Shown: positions 28,277 to 37,731, numbered from the stretch's first letter. The stretch: DNA of 64,000 nt from Azospirillaceae bacterium (GCA_031291675.1 JARLIO010000059.1:117161-181160); one strand, 5' to 3'. The notes: a model not told the origin generated them from the sequence alone. Made by a program: numbers and translations.

Positions 28277-29399
28277 TCAGGAGTTGGCTTCCTCTTTCTG
28301 GCCCTTGATGCGCTGGGCCAGAGCCGCCTCCAGGAAGCGATCGATATCACCATCAAGGACCGCGCCGGAATTGCCGGACTCAACCGCGGTCCGCAAATCC
28401 TTGACCAGCTGGTAAGGCTGCAGCACGTAAGAGCGAATCTGGTAACCCCAGCCAATCTCGCTCTTTGTCGCCTCGATCACCGCGGCGGCATCCTCACGCA
28501 ATTTCAGCTCGCGCTCATACATGCGGGCCCGCAACATGTCGAAAGCCTTGGCGCGGTTCTTGTGCTGGCTGCGTTCCTGCTGACACTGGACCACGATCCC
28601 GGTCGGCAAGTGGGTGATGCGCACGGCGCTGTCGGTCTTGTTGATGTGCTGACCACCGGCACCCGACGCACGATAGGTATCGATCCGCAGATCCTTGTCG
28701 AGAACTTCGATTTCGATCTTGTCATCAATCACCGGGCTGACCGACACCGACGCGAAACTCGTGTGGCGACGGGCCTGGCTGTCGAACGGACTGATGCGAA
28801 CCAGACGGTGGACGCCGGCCTCGGTCTTCAACCAGCCATAGGCGTTGGGCCCCTTGATCTGCACCGTCGCCGATTTCAGGCCGGCCTCTTCACCCCCGGT
28901 CTCTTCCAGCCATTCGGTCTTGTAGCCATGCTGTTCGGCCCAGCGCAGATACATGCGCAGCAGCATCTCCGCCCAGTCCTGGGCCTCGGTGCCCCCGGCG
29001 CCGGAATTGACCTCAAGGAAGCAGTCGTTGGCATCAGCCTCACCGGACAGCAGGCTCTCGATCTGCAGCCGTCGCGCATGGTCCCGCAGGCCGTACAGCG
29101 ACTTTTCCGTGTCGGCAACGATCACGGCATCGCCCTCGGCGTCGCCCATTTCGATCAGTTCCAGGCTCTCGCTGAGGTTCCGCTCCAGGGCGCGATAGCC
29201 GTTGATGGCGGTTTCCAGCCGGGTGCGTTCGCGCATTACCTCCTGGGCCCGGTCGGGCTTGTCCCACAGATTGGGATTTTCGGTGATCGCCGTCAGTTCA
29301 TCGAGACGACGCAACGCGTTATCCCAGTCAAAGATGCCTCCGCAGCAACGTCAACGAGTCTCTGATCTCGCTGGCCGCCGCTTCGATCTCGGCGCGCAT
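28277..29399 (-). CDS. prfB: Peptide chain release factor 2, with programmed +1 frameshift
   Basis: RF2 ends translation at UGA and UAA. The main frame has the anticodon-like SPF motif ([10 protein letters not shown]) and the catalytic GGQ ([17 protein letters not shown]). Translation starts at ATG 29399 with GAGGAGG upstream, runs 23 codons to CTT and meets an in-frame TGA at 29330-29328. Slipping +1 at CTT-TGA-C continues as [12 protein letters not shown]. The internal Shine-Dalgarno GGAGG (29341-29337) is 3 nt before the CTT, the same spacing as in E. coli. Total product is 373 residues, normal for RF2. The frameshift autoregulates RF2: low RF2 favours slippage. Confidence 0.97.
29327..29341 (-). 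promoter_or_regulatory. prfB programmed +1 frameshift site
   Basis: On the minus strand this reads GGAGG-CAT-CTT-TGA-C: an internal Shine-Dalgarno, a 3-nt spacer, the slippery CTT codon and the in-frame UGA followed by C. This is the canonical RF2 recoding signal. Confidence 0.95.
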
Positions 29400-29509
29400 G
29401 GCGGCCTCCTCGTCGCAAATGGAAAAATCGGGCTCTCTTCATAACCGCCGCCCCGGCAGAAATAAAGCCCATCATGCGATCACCGCGTCGCCGCGGCATC
29501 CGTCACACC

Positions 29510-30223
29510 CTAAATCCTTTTGACTTTGACGTCGAACAGATAGCCAGAGCCGCGCTCCGTCTTGATCAGCAACGGCTCGCTCGGGTTTTCCTCGATCTTG
29601 CGCCGCAGCCGCAAGATCAGGACATCGATGCTGCGATCATAGCCGTCGCCGCTGTCGCTGCGCGTGGAATCGAGCAGTTGATCGCGGCTCAGCACCCGTT
29701 GCGGAAAGCGGACAAAGGTCGCCAGCAGACCAATCTCCGACTTGGTCAGTTCAACCTCGCGGCCGTCCGGCGCGGTCAACCTTTGCCCGGCCAGGTCGAA
29801 TTCCCATCCCGCGAACTGAACGACCGCCCGCAACTCATCACGGCCCCCGGCGTTCCGGTCCCGCACCTCGGTGCGCCGCAGCACCGCCTTGATCCGCGCC
29901 AATAATTCGCGGGGGCTGAAGGGTTTGGTCAGATAGTCGTCGGCGCCCAACTCCAGGCCCACGACGCGATCAATCTCATCGACCTTCGCGGTCACGATGA
30001 TCACCGGAATATCGGACTGGGTGCGCAATTCACGCACCAGCGCCAAACCATCGCCATCCGGCAATTGGAGATCGAGCAGCACAAGATCGACCCCACCACG
30101 CGCCAACGCCTCGGTCATTGCCTTGCCGTCGCCCGCCGTGGTGACGTTCAGCCCCTCATGACTGAGATAATCCGCAACGAGTGTCCGTGTCTTCTCGTCG
30201 TCCTCTACCAGCAGAATATGCAT
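29510..30223 (-). CDS. OmpR/PhoB-family response regulator without adjacent kinase
   Basis: A 237-residue regulator. The receiver has acidic residues EDDEKT, phospho-Asp in DLVLLDLQLPDGDG and Lys in LTKPFSPREL. The C-terminal winged helix has GREVELTKSEIGLLATFV and DRSIDVLILRLRRKIEENPSEPLLIKTERGSGYLF. No histidine kinase gene lies beside it. The nearest downstream gene is prfB, so it is probably monocistronic. Confidence 0.93.
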   Translation of the reverse strand: MHILLVEDDEKTRTLVADYLSHEGLNVTTAGDGKAMTEALARGGVDLVLLDLQLPDGDGLALVRELRTQSDIPVIIVTAKVDEIDRVVGLELGADDYLTKPFSPRELLARIKAVLRRTEVRDRNAGGRDELRAVVQFAGWEFDLAGQRLTAPDGREVELTKSEIGLLATFVRFPQRVLSRDQLLDSTRSDSGDGYDRSIDVLILRLRRKIEENPSEPLLIKTERGSGYLFDVKVKRI

Positions 30224-30610
30224 TCAACGCAACCCCGAGATCGTGCCAGAGCCCCCTATCAATCGCCTGCGCAGCAAGCGTGCCACATCGTCAAGCCCCC
30301 TGATAGAACACCGACAAACATATGAGCAATATGTTACAGCCACGCAACCTTCCAAAGAAAGCCTGTCGGCGTTCCGCCCCCCGCGATCCGGAGAGGGGGA
30401 GCGGAGGGCGGAACCATGAGCAAACCCGAGCAGACAGCATTTTATTCATATTGTCTGAATGAGCTTCGGTCTAACAATGCAATTTTGCAACCGTCATGAT
30501 TGATTCATATTTCACTCAGGGCGACGCAAGACCGCAGCGATAACACCCGGCACCAAGCCAAGGCGGGCCGCGATCGATGGTGACACGATCGCCCTGGCGC
30601 CTGGCCGCGA
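30224..30610. other. Intergenic region between maeB and the OmpR-type regulator
   Basis: About 390 bp, AT-rich for this genome, with no gene. The nonamer attcatatt occurs at 30444-30452 and again at 30503-30511. An imperfect hairpin has arms 30371-30379 and 30406-30414. These sit upstream of the regulator and are candidates for its promoter and operator. Confidence 0.4.
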
Positions 30611-32899
30611 TCAAGCGTTGCTGTTTTCGGCGGCATTGACCTGGGCGTCGACCACCGCCAGCGCGCTCATATTGACAATTCCCCGCACGGTGATCGAGGG
30701 CGTGACGATGTGGGCCGGCTGATTGACCCCGAGCAGCATCGGCCCGACCGACTGGCCGTCGCCCAGGACCTTCAACAGGTTGAGGGCGATGTTGGCGGCA
30801 TCAAGGGACGGCATCACCAGCAGATTGGCGACCCCCTTCAACCGGCTATTGGGCAGCAGCCGCGCCCGGATTTCCTCGTCGAGGGCCGCATCGGCATGCA
30901 TTTCGCCGTCGACCTCGAGATCGGGGGCGATCCGCTGCAATTCCGCCAAGGCCGCGCGCATCTTCAGGGCCGAAGGGCTGTCCGCCGTGCCGAAGTTCGA
31001 GTGCGACAGCAGCGCGATTTTCGGCTGAATGCCGAACCGCCGCACCTCTTCCGCCGCCAGCGAGACGGTTTCCGCGATTTCCGTGGGACTGGGGTCGGAG
31101 GAGACATAGGTGTCGGTGAGAAACACCGTGCCCTTCGACATGATCAGCGCCGACAAGGCGGCCGGACACCGGACCCCGGGTTTCAACCCGATAACATTGA
31201 CAACCTCGCGCAGATGCCGGCCATAGGGCGGCAGCGTGCCACAGAGCATCGCATCGGCCTCGCCGCGGCGCAGCATCAGGGCCGCGATCACCGTGGTATC
31301 GGTCCGGACAATCGTGCGCGCCGAATCGGGCGACACGCCCCGGCGCGCCATCAGTTGGTGATAAAGCTGAATATATTCGCGATAGCGGGGATCGTCGCCC
31401 GGATCGCAGATCTCGAAATGCTGTCCGATACGCAGGCGCAGACCCAATCGCTCCAGCCGGCGGGCCACGACGTCGCGGCGTCCAATCAGGATTGGCCGGG
31501 CCAAACCTTCGTCGCACACCACCTGGACCGCGCGCAGCACCCGTTCATCCTCGCCCTCGGCATACACAACCCGTTTGGGATCCTTCTTGGCGCGCAGGAA
31601 CACCGGCCGCATCACCAGGCCGGAGCGGAACACGAACTGGTTCAGACGATCGCGATAGGCCTCGAAGTCGAGGATCGGCCGGGTCGCGACCCCGGAGTCC
31701 ATCGCCGCCCGGGCCACGGCCGGTGCGACCTCGACGATCAGGCGCGGATCAAAGGGCTTGGGAATCAGATACTCTGGTCCGAAGGACGGCGGTTGATCGC
31801 CATAGGCCTTGGCGACGACGTCACTGGCCTCGGCCATCGCGAGATCGGCGATCGCCCGGACTGCGGCGATCTTCATCGCCTCGTTGATCGTCGTCGCCCC
31901 GACATCCAGGGCACCGCGGAAGATGAAGGGAAAGCACAGAACATTGTTGACTTGATTGGGATAGTCCGACCGCCCCGTCGCCATCACCGCATCCGGCCTG
32001 ACCGCCTTGACCTCCTCGGGCATGATTTCCGGCGTCGGATTGGCCAGGGCCAGAATCATCGGCCGCGGTCCCATCTTTTCCACCATGGCCGGGGTCAGCA
32101 CGCGCGGCGCCGACAGGCCGAGAAAGATGTCGGCACCCGCGATCACCTCGGCGAGGGTCCGCGCATTGGTGGGCTGGGCATAGCGGGCCTTGCGCGGATC
32201 CATTAATTCGCTGCGACCGCGATAGACCACGCCGACGATATCGGTCACCGTGATGTTGGCGACCGGCAGTCCCATATCGACCAGCAGATCAAGACAGGCC
32301 AGTGCCGCCGCACCGGCGCCCGAAGCGACCAGATGGACGTCGGTAATGGCCTTGCCGACCACCCGCAGGCCGTTGATGATCGCAGCGGCAACGATGATCG
32401 CGGTGCCATGCTGATCGTCGTGGAACACCGGGATCCGCATCCGCTCGCGCAGCCGGGCCTCGATATAGAAGCATTCCGGCGCCTTGATATCCTCGAGATT
32501 GATGCCGCCGAAGGTCGGCTCCAGCGCCGCGATGATATCGACCAGCTTGTCGGGATCGGTTTCATTGACCTCGATATCAAAAACATCGATGCCGGCAAAT
32601 TTCTTGAAAAGGACGCCCTTGCCTTCCATCACCGGTTTCGCCGCCAGGGGCCCGATCGCGCCCAGGCCGAGAACCGCCGTGCCGTTGGTGATGACGCCAA
32701 CCAGATTGCCCCGCGCGGTCAACTCGCTGGCCTGGCCGGGATCGGCCACGATCGCTTCGCAAACCGCCGCGACACCCGGCGTATAGGCCAGCGAGAGGTC
32801 GCGTTGTGTCGCCAGCGTTTTGGTCGCGACGACCTCGATCTTGCCCGGAACCGGACGACGATGATATTCGAGCGCGGCTTCGCGCAGGGTATCGGACAT
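30611..32899 (-). CDS. maeB: NADP-dependent malic enzyme with phosphotransacetylase-like tail
   Basis: A 762-residue MaeB-type enzyme that decarboxylates malate to pyruvate. The N-terminal malic domain has [48 protein letters not shown] and [11 protein letters not shown]. The NAD(P) domain has [16 protein letters not shown]. From about residue 430 a phosphotransacetylase-like domain follows ([30 protein letters not shown] end), usually regulatory and binding acetyl-CoA. The length is typical. It is transcribed alone, with the tRNA-Leu gene upstream in the same direction. Confidence 0.96.
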   Translation of the reverse strand: MSDTLREAALEYHRRPVPGKIEVVATKTLATQRDLSLAYTPGVAAVCEAIVADPGQASELTARGNLVGVITNGTAVLGLGAIGPLAAKPVMEGKGVLFKKFAGIDVFDIEVNETDPDKLVDIIAALEPTFGGINLEDIKAPECFYIEARLRERMRIPVFHDDQHGTAIIVAAAIINGLRVVGKAITDVHLVASGAGAAALACLDLLVDMGLPVANITVTDIVGVVYRGRSELMDPRKARYAQPTNARTLAEVIAGADIFLGLSAPRVLTPAMVEKMGPRPMILALANPTPEIMPEEVKAVRPDAVMATGRSDYPNQVNNVLCFPFIFRGALDVGATTINEAMKIAAVRAIADLAMAEASDVVAKAYGDQPPSFGPEYLIPKPFDPRLIVEVAPAVARAAMDSGVATRPILDFEAYRDRLNQFVFRSGLVMRPVFLRAKKDPKRVVYAEGEDERVLRAVQVVCDEGLARPILIGRRDVVARRLERLGLRLRIGQHFEICDPGDDPRYREYIQLYHQLMARRGVSPDSARTIVRTDTTVIAALMLRRGEADAMLCGTLPPYGRHLREVVNVIGLKPGVRCPAALSALIMSKGTVFLTDTYVSSDPSPTEIAETVSLAAEEVRRFGIQPKIALLSHSNFGTADSPSALKMRAALAELQRIAPDLEVDGEMHADAALDEEIRARLLPNSRLKGVANLLVMPSLDAANIALNLLKVLGDGQSVGPMLLGVNQPAHIVTPSITVRGIVNMSALAVVDAQVNAAENSNA

Positions 32900-33118
32900 G
32901 GAAGTTCCCGGAGATAGGGACAGAGAGAATCTCTCTTACCTCCCGATCACCACGATGGCAATGGCACCAAATCCGGAACCACGCGATCTTGTCCGGGCCA
33001 ATACCAAAGACCAGGATGATCCGGCAAACTTTTTGAAAAGGGAAAGCCCGCTTTTGAAAAGTGAGAACCCGCGCGATCCAGGGTCGCCGTTGCGACCGGG
33101 ACCGTATAAATTTTGGGA

Positions 33119-33205
33119 TGGTGCGGTCGAGAAGACTCGAACTTCCACGACATTTCTGCCACAGCGACCTCAACGCTGCGCGTCTACCAATTCCGCCACG
33201 ACCGC
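33119..33205 (-). tRNA. tRNA-Leu (anticodon GAG)
   Basis: The minus strand folds as a class II tRNA with an acceptor stem GCGGTCG/CGACCGC, discriminator A and encoded CCA (33119-33121). The D arm has GGCGGAATTGGTAGACGC, the anticodon stem CAGCG/CGCTG closes loop TTGAGGT (anticodon GAG), a long variable arm follows, and the T arm has GTTCGAGTC. 87 nt including CCA. Confidence 0.96.
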
Positions 33206-33338
33206 ATCCCCATGTTGGCAAGTCTGGGACTTGCCAAGCGCGGTCTGGGGGAGATAGCAAATCCCGATCGCCGGATCAAGCCTGACGGTCGGCTTTTTTC
33301 GGTTCCGACCCTTTTTGTTTTGCGATGGGACAATCGAG

Positions 33339-34043
33339 ATGACGGTCTTGGAATGGCGGATCAGCGAATACCCGGTCCCCTACCCCGACGCGGTGGCGGC
33401 CATGGAGCGGCGGGTCGAGGCGATTCGCGCCGGCACCGAAGCGGAACTGGTGTGGCTGCTGGAACATCCGCCGCTCTACACCGCTGGCACCAGCGCCCGC
33501 CGCCAGGATCTGCTGCAGCCTGACCGCTTCCCGGTATTTGCGACCGGCCGGGGCGGCCAATACACCTATCACGGCCCGGGCCAACGGGTCGCCTATGTCA
33601 TGCTCGACCTCAAACGCCGGGACAGCGACATTCGCGCCTATATCCGCGACCTTGAAGAATGGCTGATCCGCACCCTCGCGCAGTTCAACATCCGGGGCGG
33701 GCGGCGCGAGGGCCGGGTTGGAATCTGGGTCGACCGCGGCACCACCGGCGCCGTGCCGGACCAGGAGGACAAGATCGCGGCGATCGGGGTCCGGGTCCGC
33801 CACTGGGTCAGCTTTCACGGCGTGGCGCTCAATGTCGAGCCCAACCTCGACCATTTCAGCGGCATCGTGCCCTGCGGCATCCAGGGTCACGGCGTGACCT
33901 CGTTCCACGACCTGGGCCATCTCGTGACCATGCCCGAAGTCGACCTGGCGTTGAAGGCCGCCTGGCAGACGGTGTTCGATACATCCCCGGTGGCCCCCCG
34001 GGTGGATCCGGGTCCGTCGGTCACAGCGTCGGCAGGTGGCTGA
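33339..34043 (+). CDS. lipB: Octanoyl-[acyl-carrier-protein]:protein octanoyltransferase LipB
   Basis: A 234-residue LipB that moves octanoyl from ACP to lipoyl domains. It has the signature [21 protein letters not shown], Lys in [10 protein letters not shown] and catalytic Cys in [19 protein letters not shown] 33339 (MTVLEWRI) is chosen over the upstream in-frame start because it matches the usual LipB N-terminus; the ribosome-binding site is weak. The 3' end overlaps the convergent acylphosphatase gene by 23 bp. Confidence 0.95.
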   Translation: MTVLEWRISEYPVPYPDAVAAMERRVEAIRAGTEAELVWLLEHPPLYTAGTSARRQDLLQPDRFPVFATGRGGQYTYHGPGQRVAYVMLDLKRRDSDIRAYIRDLEEWLIRTLAQFNIRGGRREGRVGIWVDRGTTGAVPDQEDKIAAIGVRVRHWVSFHGVALNVEPNLDHFSGIVPCGIQGHGVTSFHDLGHLVTMPEVDLALKAAWQTVFDTSPVAPRVDPGPSVTASAGG

Positions 34044-34308
34044 AGCCCCGGACCGGCGTCGGCGCGGCTGCGGTGATCCGCAGATCGCGGACCGTGGCAT
34101 GGGGCGGACCGCGGTAGCAGGCGGCGATCATCGCGTCGACGGCAGGCGCAGGCCCGATGAACAGGGCCTCGACCGTGCCGTCGTAGCGATTGCGAACCCA
34201 GCCGTCCAGGCCCAGCGCCGTGGCCAACTGGACCGTCCAGAACCGGAAACCGACGCCCTGGACCTCCCCCTCGATGACCACCGTCACCGCCGTTCGCGTT
34301 CCGGTCAT
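34021..34308 (-). CDS. Acylphosphatase
   Basis: A 95-residue acylphosphatase. The phosphate-binding loop is [17 protein letters not shown] with the catalytic Arg, and the catalytic Asn is in [16 protein letters not shown]. It hydrolyses carboxyl phosphates such as acetyl phosphate. ATG 34308 is favoured by GGGGAGG about 8 nt upstream; another ATG at 34314 is too close to it. About 117 bp separate it from the ATP12 gene upstream, and its end overlaps lipB convergently. Confidence 0.9.
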   Translation of the reverse strand: MTGTRTAVTVVIEGEVQGVGFRFWTVQLATALGLDGWVRNRYDGTVEALFIGPAPAVDAMIAACYRGPPHATVRDLRITAAAPTPVRGFSHLPTL

Positions 34309-34425
34309 GGGCATGCCTCCCCCACCATCAGGATGCGGGATCCGGCCCTCCGGGCCGCCGGACACGAACCATCGCCGCAGCCACGCCGCGATCCGGCCAG
34401 ACCACGGTTCGGGCCCGGCCATGGC

Positions 34426-35118
34426 TCAACGCTCCAGCAGATCGAGATAGTGACGGGTCGCGATGATATCGGCACGAACCGCGGCACGCCGTGCCGCCGC
34501 CTCGGCATCCTCACCCCATTGCTCGACCTGGTACAACTCGTCGACATGGGCGGCGTGATAGGCCTGTTCGGCGTCGAGGCGCCGTTCCAGCAGGGCCAAC
34601 GCCACCACCAGGGAGCCACAACTGGCTGTCGCATTCTGCAGGCCGCTCAGCGTCAGATCATCCAGACCGGCGACACAGCGCTGTAACGTCGCGAGCGCCG
34701 ACGGCGGCTGGGGTCGCGGCATCAGACCGACATGGACCGACAGCACGACATCATAGCGCGCCGCCAGCCAGTCCAGCAGAGGCTGCCAGGTCGCCGCCTG
34801 CCGTTCCACCAACGCGGGCGGCCGATCCGCACGATAACAGACGAGATCGGTTTCGGCATAGCCGGCAACCGCCGCGACCATCGCCGATCGCAGCGGCCCG
34901 ACCCGGTCGATCGCGGTGCTGGCCAGTTGTGTCAGCGGCATCGACGCCGGCTTGATATCCACCCCCTGGGCCGACCATTCCGCGGCAATGCCCTCGGCCA
35001 GCGCCCGCGGCACAATCAACGGCAACCGCACCGGTGTCCGGAGCGGCTTGGCATCGAGATGGACCTGCCACCCCCCCGCAACCGCGGCCACACTGACCCG
35101 GCTATAGACCCGCTTCAT
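34426..35118 (-). CDS. ATP12-family F1-ATPase assembly chaperone
   Basis: A 230-residue ATP12 protein of the type found in alphaproteobacteria and mitochondria, which assists assembly of the F1 alpha subunit. Family segments include GGWQVHLDAKPLRTPVRLPL, IAAEWSAQG...PASMPLTQLASTAID, YAETDLVCYRAD and the C-terminal LYQVEQWGEDAEA. ATG 35118 overlaps the HAD gene stop (ATGA). The HAD-ATP12 pair is a common alphaproteobacterial arrangement. Confidence 0.93.
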   Translation of the reverse strand: MKRVYSRVSVAAVAGGWQVHLDAKPLRTPVRLPLIVPRALAEGIAAEWSAQGVDIKPASMPLTQLASTAIDRVGPLRSAMVAAVAGYAETDLVCYRADRPPALVERQAATWQPLLDWLAARYDVVLSVHVGLMPRPQPPSALATLQRCVAGLDDLTLSGLQNATASCGSLVVALALLERRLDAEQAYHAAHVDELYQVEQWGEDAEAAARRAAVRADIIATRHYLDLLER

Positions 35119-35807
35119 GATTCGGTTCCAGTCCGCGGCAGCAATCCCAGAACCGTTGCCGGCACCGCGGCAAAATCATCGACGATGTGATCGGCACCGG
35201 CCGCGGTCAGTTCCGCGACATCATGATAGCCCCAGGCAACGCCGACGGCGCCGACGCCCGCGGCCACCGCCATCAGCATGTCGAAACTGGTATCGCCAAT
35301 CATCACGACCCGATCGGCATCAACCCCGGTCACCGCCTGCGCGCGGTGGATCATGTCGGGATGCGGCTTGCCGGGCCCGTCATCCGCGGTCTGCAAGGTG
35401 ACGAAGCGATCGGTCAGGGCATGGTGTTCCAGCAGCGGCATCAGCCCGCGCCGTCCCTTGCCCGTGGCCACGCCCAGCCAGACCCCGGCGGCGGCCAGGG
35501 CATCAAGCGCCGCAACCGCACCCGGATACAGGGGTTCCTCCTGCGTCCCCAGGCGCCGTTGATCGCGGAACGCCTCTTTGTAGAGCTCCGCCAGTCGCTC
35601 ATGATCCCGGGGCATGCCCTGTGGCAGCAACGCCGCCACCGCGGCCAGCAGCGACAGGCCGACGATCCGGCGCACCGCCGCCGGATCGGGATCGGCCAGC
35701 CCGTGACACCGCCACGCCGCGGTCATGGCCGCCACGATGGCATGCTGGCTGTCGACCAGGGTGCCGTCGCAATCGAACAGCGCCAAACTTGGAGTCGTCG
35801 TGATCAT
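35115..35807 (-). CDS. HAD-family phosphatase (phosphoglycolate phosphatase-like)
   Basis: A 230-residue HAD hydrolase with motif I LFDCDGTLVDS, motif II GVATGKG, motif III Lys in GPGKPHPDM and motif IV MIGDTSFDMLMA. The alpha-helical cap (about residues 20-90) puts it with Gph-like enzymes. ATG 35807 is used; ATG 35819 is also possible. It is translationally coupled to the ATP12 gene. I cannot assign the substrate. Its expected upstream neighbour, rluC, lies 4 kb away beyond an inserted region. Confidence 0.9.
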   Translation of the reverse strand: MITTTPSLALFDCDGTLVDSQHAIVAAMTAAWRCHGLADPDPAAVRRIVGLSLLAAVAALLPQGMPRDHERLAELYKEAFRDQRRLGTQEEPLYPGAVAALDALAAAGVWLGVATGKGRRGLMPLLEHHALTDRFVTLQTADDGPGKPHPDMIHRAQAVTGVDADRVVMIGDTSFDMLMAVAAGVGAVGVAWGYHDVAELTAAGADHIVDDFAAVPATVLGLLPRTGTES

Positions 35808-36132
35808 CCCATCATCCATCCGCACCTGATGGCCCGTTATGCGACGCGCAATCGCGCTTTCGCAAGCCTCCCCGGAGGCGTCCGAACAAAGGCCCTCGAA
35901 ATGAAAAATAGTTTGTCGCCCGGGGAACAAATCATTGCCGGGTTTGCCACCCCCGATCGCGTTGACGTCATCGAGCCCGACATATGGGCAGCCCGGGAGA
36001 TCACCCGGGACGACACAATATTTTCTGCCGGATCGTTTAAGGCCTTGGTTGGCCGGTCGCTCTTGACATCCCTCCCCCTATTATACATATTTCACATATA
36101 GTCTGCATTGACGTGATCGAGTGAGGTTCACC
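35808..36132. other. Left edge of accessory island, with a possible small ORF
   Basis: No firm gene. A 66-codon plus ORF (35901-36101, MKNSLSPGEQ...) has AAGG about 8 nt before its ATG, but I recognise no family and its end runs through the promoter of the next gene. The region turns AT-rich near 36060-36100. Confidence 0.3.
36063..36091 (+). promoter_or_regulatory. Putative sigma-70 promoter of the antitoxin gene
   Basis: TTGACA at 36063-36068, a 17-bp spacer and CATATT at 36086-36091, 40 bp before the Phd-type antitoxin ATG. The AT-rich near-palindrome around 36082-36100 may be an autoregulatory operator. Confidence 0.5.
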
Positions 36133-36378
36133 ATGAAAGCCGCTGAGTGTGTCGTAACCAGCGCCGGAGACCTCGTGCGCCAGTTCTCGCATTACAGCGA
36201 TATCGCGCTTGGTCAACCGGTCGTCATCACCAGGAACGGACGGCCGCGCAATGTCCTCATCTCCGTCGAAGAGTATGAGCGGCTAAAGAAGCGGGATCAG
36301 CAGGCATTTCTCGCGGTGGATACCCCAGAGCATTTCATCGAGGATATCGTGGCCCTCGCCGGCAGTGAGGACAATTGA
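36133..36378 (+). CDS. Phd/YefM-family antitoxin (orphan)
   Basis: An 81-residue Phd/YefM-like protein. The N-terminal DNA-binding part has SAGDLVRQFSHYSDIALGQPVVITRNGRPRNVLISVEEYERL, the usual Phd pattern; the C-terminal acidic tail (FIEDIVALAGSEDN) would bind a toxin. ATG 36133 has GAGG 7 nt upstream. No RelE/ParE or Doc toxin follows. The next gene is an MNT nucleotidyltransferase, so either the toxin is lost or the protein pairs with the MNT/HEPN genes. Confidence 0.8.
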   Translation: MKAAECVVTSAGDLVRQFSHYSDIALGQPVVITRNGRPRNVLISVEEYERLKKRDQQAFLAVDTPEHFIEDIVALAGSEDN

Positions 36379-36439
36379 CTGGAACCACGCCCGAGCGTGG
36401 GTCGGTCATTCGATATTCCTATTCTATGGGTGGATGAAA

Positions 36440-36769
36440 ATGCCCGAGGGCAGGAAGAAGGCCGAAAGGATCGCCCCGTCCTTGTGCTCGCGAAGGCGCG
36501 CCGAGGCGGCGCTCGGCGGCCGGCTTGCCAAGGTTGTGCTCTTCGGCTCGCGTGCCCGCGGTGATTCTGAAGCCGATTCGGATTGGGATCTGGCGGTGTT
36601 TCTGACGGGGCCTTTGGCAGAAAACGACCGTTTCGTGCTGTCGGACGCGGCCTATGACATCCTTCTGGAAACGGGCCAGTTTATTCAGACGATCGTCTTC
36701 CCGGTGCAGCGCGAGTCGGAGGATGCCCTGCTCATGCGTAACATTCGATCACAAGGTCGGTCGGTTTGA
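36440..36769 (+). CDS. MNT-type nucleotidyltransferase (HEPN-MNT module)
   Basis: A 109-residue minimal nucleotidyltransferase. The core VVLFGSRARGDSEADSDWDLAVFL has the GS and DxD residues for metal and nucleotide binding. In MntA-HepT systems such proteins AMPylate the HEPN toxin and neutralise it. ATG 36440 has GGGTGG 6 nt upstream; a GTG at 36365 overlapping the antitoxin end is an alternative and would imply coupling. Its stop overlaps the TTG start of the truncated HEPN gene. Confidence 0.75.
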   Translation: MPEGRKKAERIAPSLCSRRRAEAALGGRLAKVVLFGSRARGDSEADSDWDLAVFLTGPLAENDRFVLSDAAYDILLETGQFIQTIVFPVQRESEDALLMRNIRSQGRSV

Positions 36770-36939
36770 GCGACGAGGTCCAGAGACGGTTCGCAAAGGC
36801 CCGCGACCTTGTCGCCCAGGTCGCGACCTTGGATCCCGAAAGGGCGGCCGAGACGATCATCCACAACTGCTATTACGCCCTGTATCATGGGGCAATGGCC
36901 GTGCTATTTGCCCGGTTTGGCACGGCGCCGGCGTTTTGA
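36766..36939 (+). pseudogene. Truncated HEPN-domain (HepT-like) gene
   Basis: From TTG 36766, overlapping the MNT stop, 57 codons encode the N-terminal half of a HEPN protein: RFAKARDLVAQV, then ETIIHNCYYALYHGAMAVLFARFGTAP. The conserved YYALYHGA helix is clear. Translation then stops at 36937. The C-terminal half with the R-x(4-6)-H RNase motif is missing, and the convergent PIN toxin gene occupies the space. The toxin half of the HEPN-MNT pair is therefore probably dead. Confidence 0.75.
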
Positions 36940-36987
36940 CTCTGCGGGCTGCTCGCTCAGGCACGAGCCCTATCGTCTCGCGCCCTT

Positions 36988-37368
36988 TCAGGCGATAATT
37001 TTGACGAGGGGCGAATACGCGACAAGCTGTGCGTCGGCCGTCAGCAGGCACATGGGTTCGGCGACAGCCTGCGCGACCAGCATGCGGTCGAAAGGATCAC
37101 GATGCACAAGCGGCAAGCCAGCCAGGGCTTCGACATGCAGTCCGAGAACGGGCAATTCCTGGAACCCACTGTCCCGCGCCGCCAGCCGCAGGGCGGCAAC
37201 GTCGGCATCCAGTTTGCCAATTGCGGCCTTGATCGAGATTTCCCACCAAGACGCGATGCTGGCGAAGACCTGCGTGTCGGCCGATAGGATCATGTCGCGG
37301 GCAGAGGCAATTCGGGCAGAGCCAGCCAGAGTCCAGAGGAGCACATGGGTGTCAAGAAGCAGCCTCAT
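36988..37368 (-). CDS. PIN-domain toxin (VapC-like)
   Basis: A 126-residue PIN-domain RNase of the Sll0205/VapC type. Acidic residues: Asp in LLLDTHVLLW, Glu in WWEISIK, Asp in HRDPFDRMLVAQA and Asp in LLTADAQL, all present. Its start overlaps the antitoxin stop by 4 bp. Such toxins cleave RNA when their antitoxin is degraded. Confidence 0.92.
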   Translation of the reverse strand: MRLLLDTHVLLWTLAGSARIASARDMILSADTQVFASIASWWEISIKAAIGKLDADVAALRLAARDSGFQELPVLGLHVEALAGLPLVHRDPFDRMLVAQAVAEPMCLLTADAQLVAYSPLVKIIA

Positions 37369-37598
37369 TCCTCGAACCCGGCGAGGACATCAGCCGGCAA
37401 CGGCGCGTCGAAATCCTCGGGCACGGTCAACTTTCCGGCCAGAATCCCGATGATTTTCACCGGGCGGACGGCGGCCGGCGGAACCAGGGCCGCTTCTGCC
37501 TGGCCGTAGGCACCGATCAGAATCGTCTCGCCGGCGGCCGCCCGCTTGACCAACTGGGACAGCGACCCCTTCGCCTGATGCATCGAAACAACTTCCAC
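37365..37598 (-). CDS. Phd-type antitoxin of the PIN toxin (GTG start)
   Basis: A 77-residue antitoxin: VEVVSMHQAKGSLSQLVKRAAAGETILIGAYGQAEAALVP is the Phd/YefM pattern common upstream of Sll0205-type PIN toxins, and the acidic C-terminus should bind the toxin. GTG 37598 is favoured by GGAGG 6 nt upstream; an ATG five codons in is less likely. An imperfect inverted repeat (37605-37626) overlapping the Shine-Dalgarno may be its operator. Confidence 0.88.
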   Translation of the reverse strand: MEVVSMHQAKGSLSQLVKRAAAGETILIGAYGQAEAALVPPAAVRPVKIIGILAGKLTVPEDFDAPLPADVLAGFEE

Positions 37599-37731
37599 GA
37601 TATGCCTCCGCCTTCTCCGAAGGAGGTTAGCTTAGTCCGGGTCGGGTCCGATTTCAATTTGATTTCGATCGCCGCGAAATCCGCCCCTGGAATCCCATTT
37701 CGTTCGGGCCCTTCGCGCCCATCTACGTCGT

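Noticed and set aside
30710..32206. 498-codon plus-strand ORF
   Set aside because: Antisense to maeB, which has every malic-enzyme motif.
35901..36101. 66-codon plus ORF at the island edge as a firm gene
   Set aside because: It has AAGG before the ATG but no recognisable family, and its 3' end contains the likely antitoxin promoter. Mentioned only within the intergenic entry.
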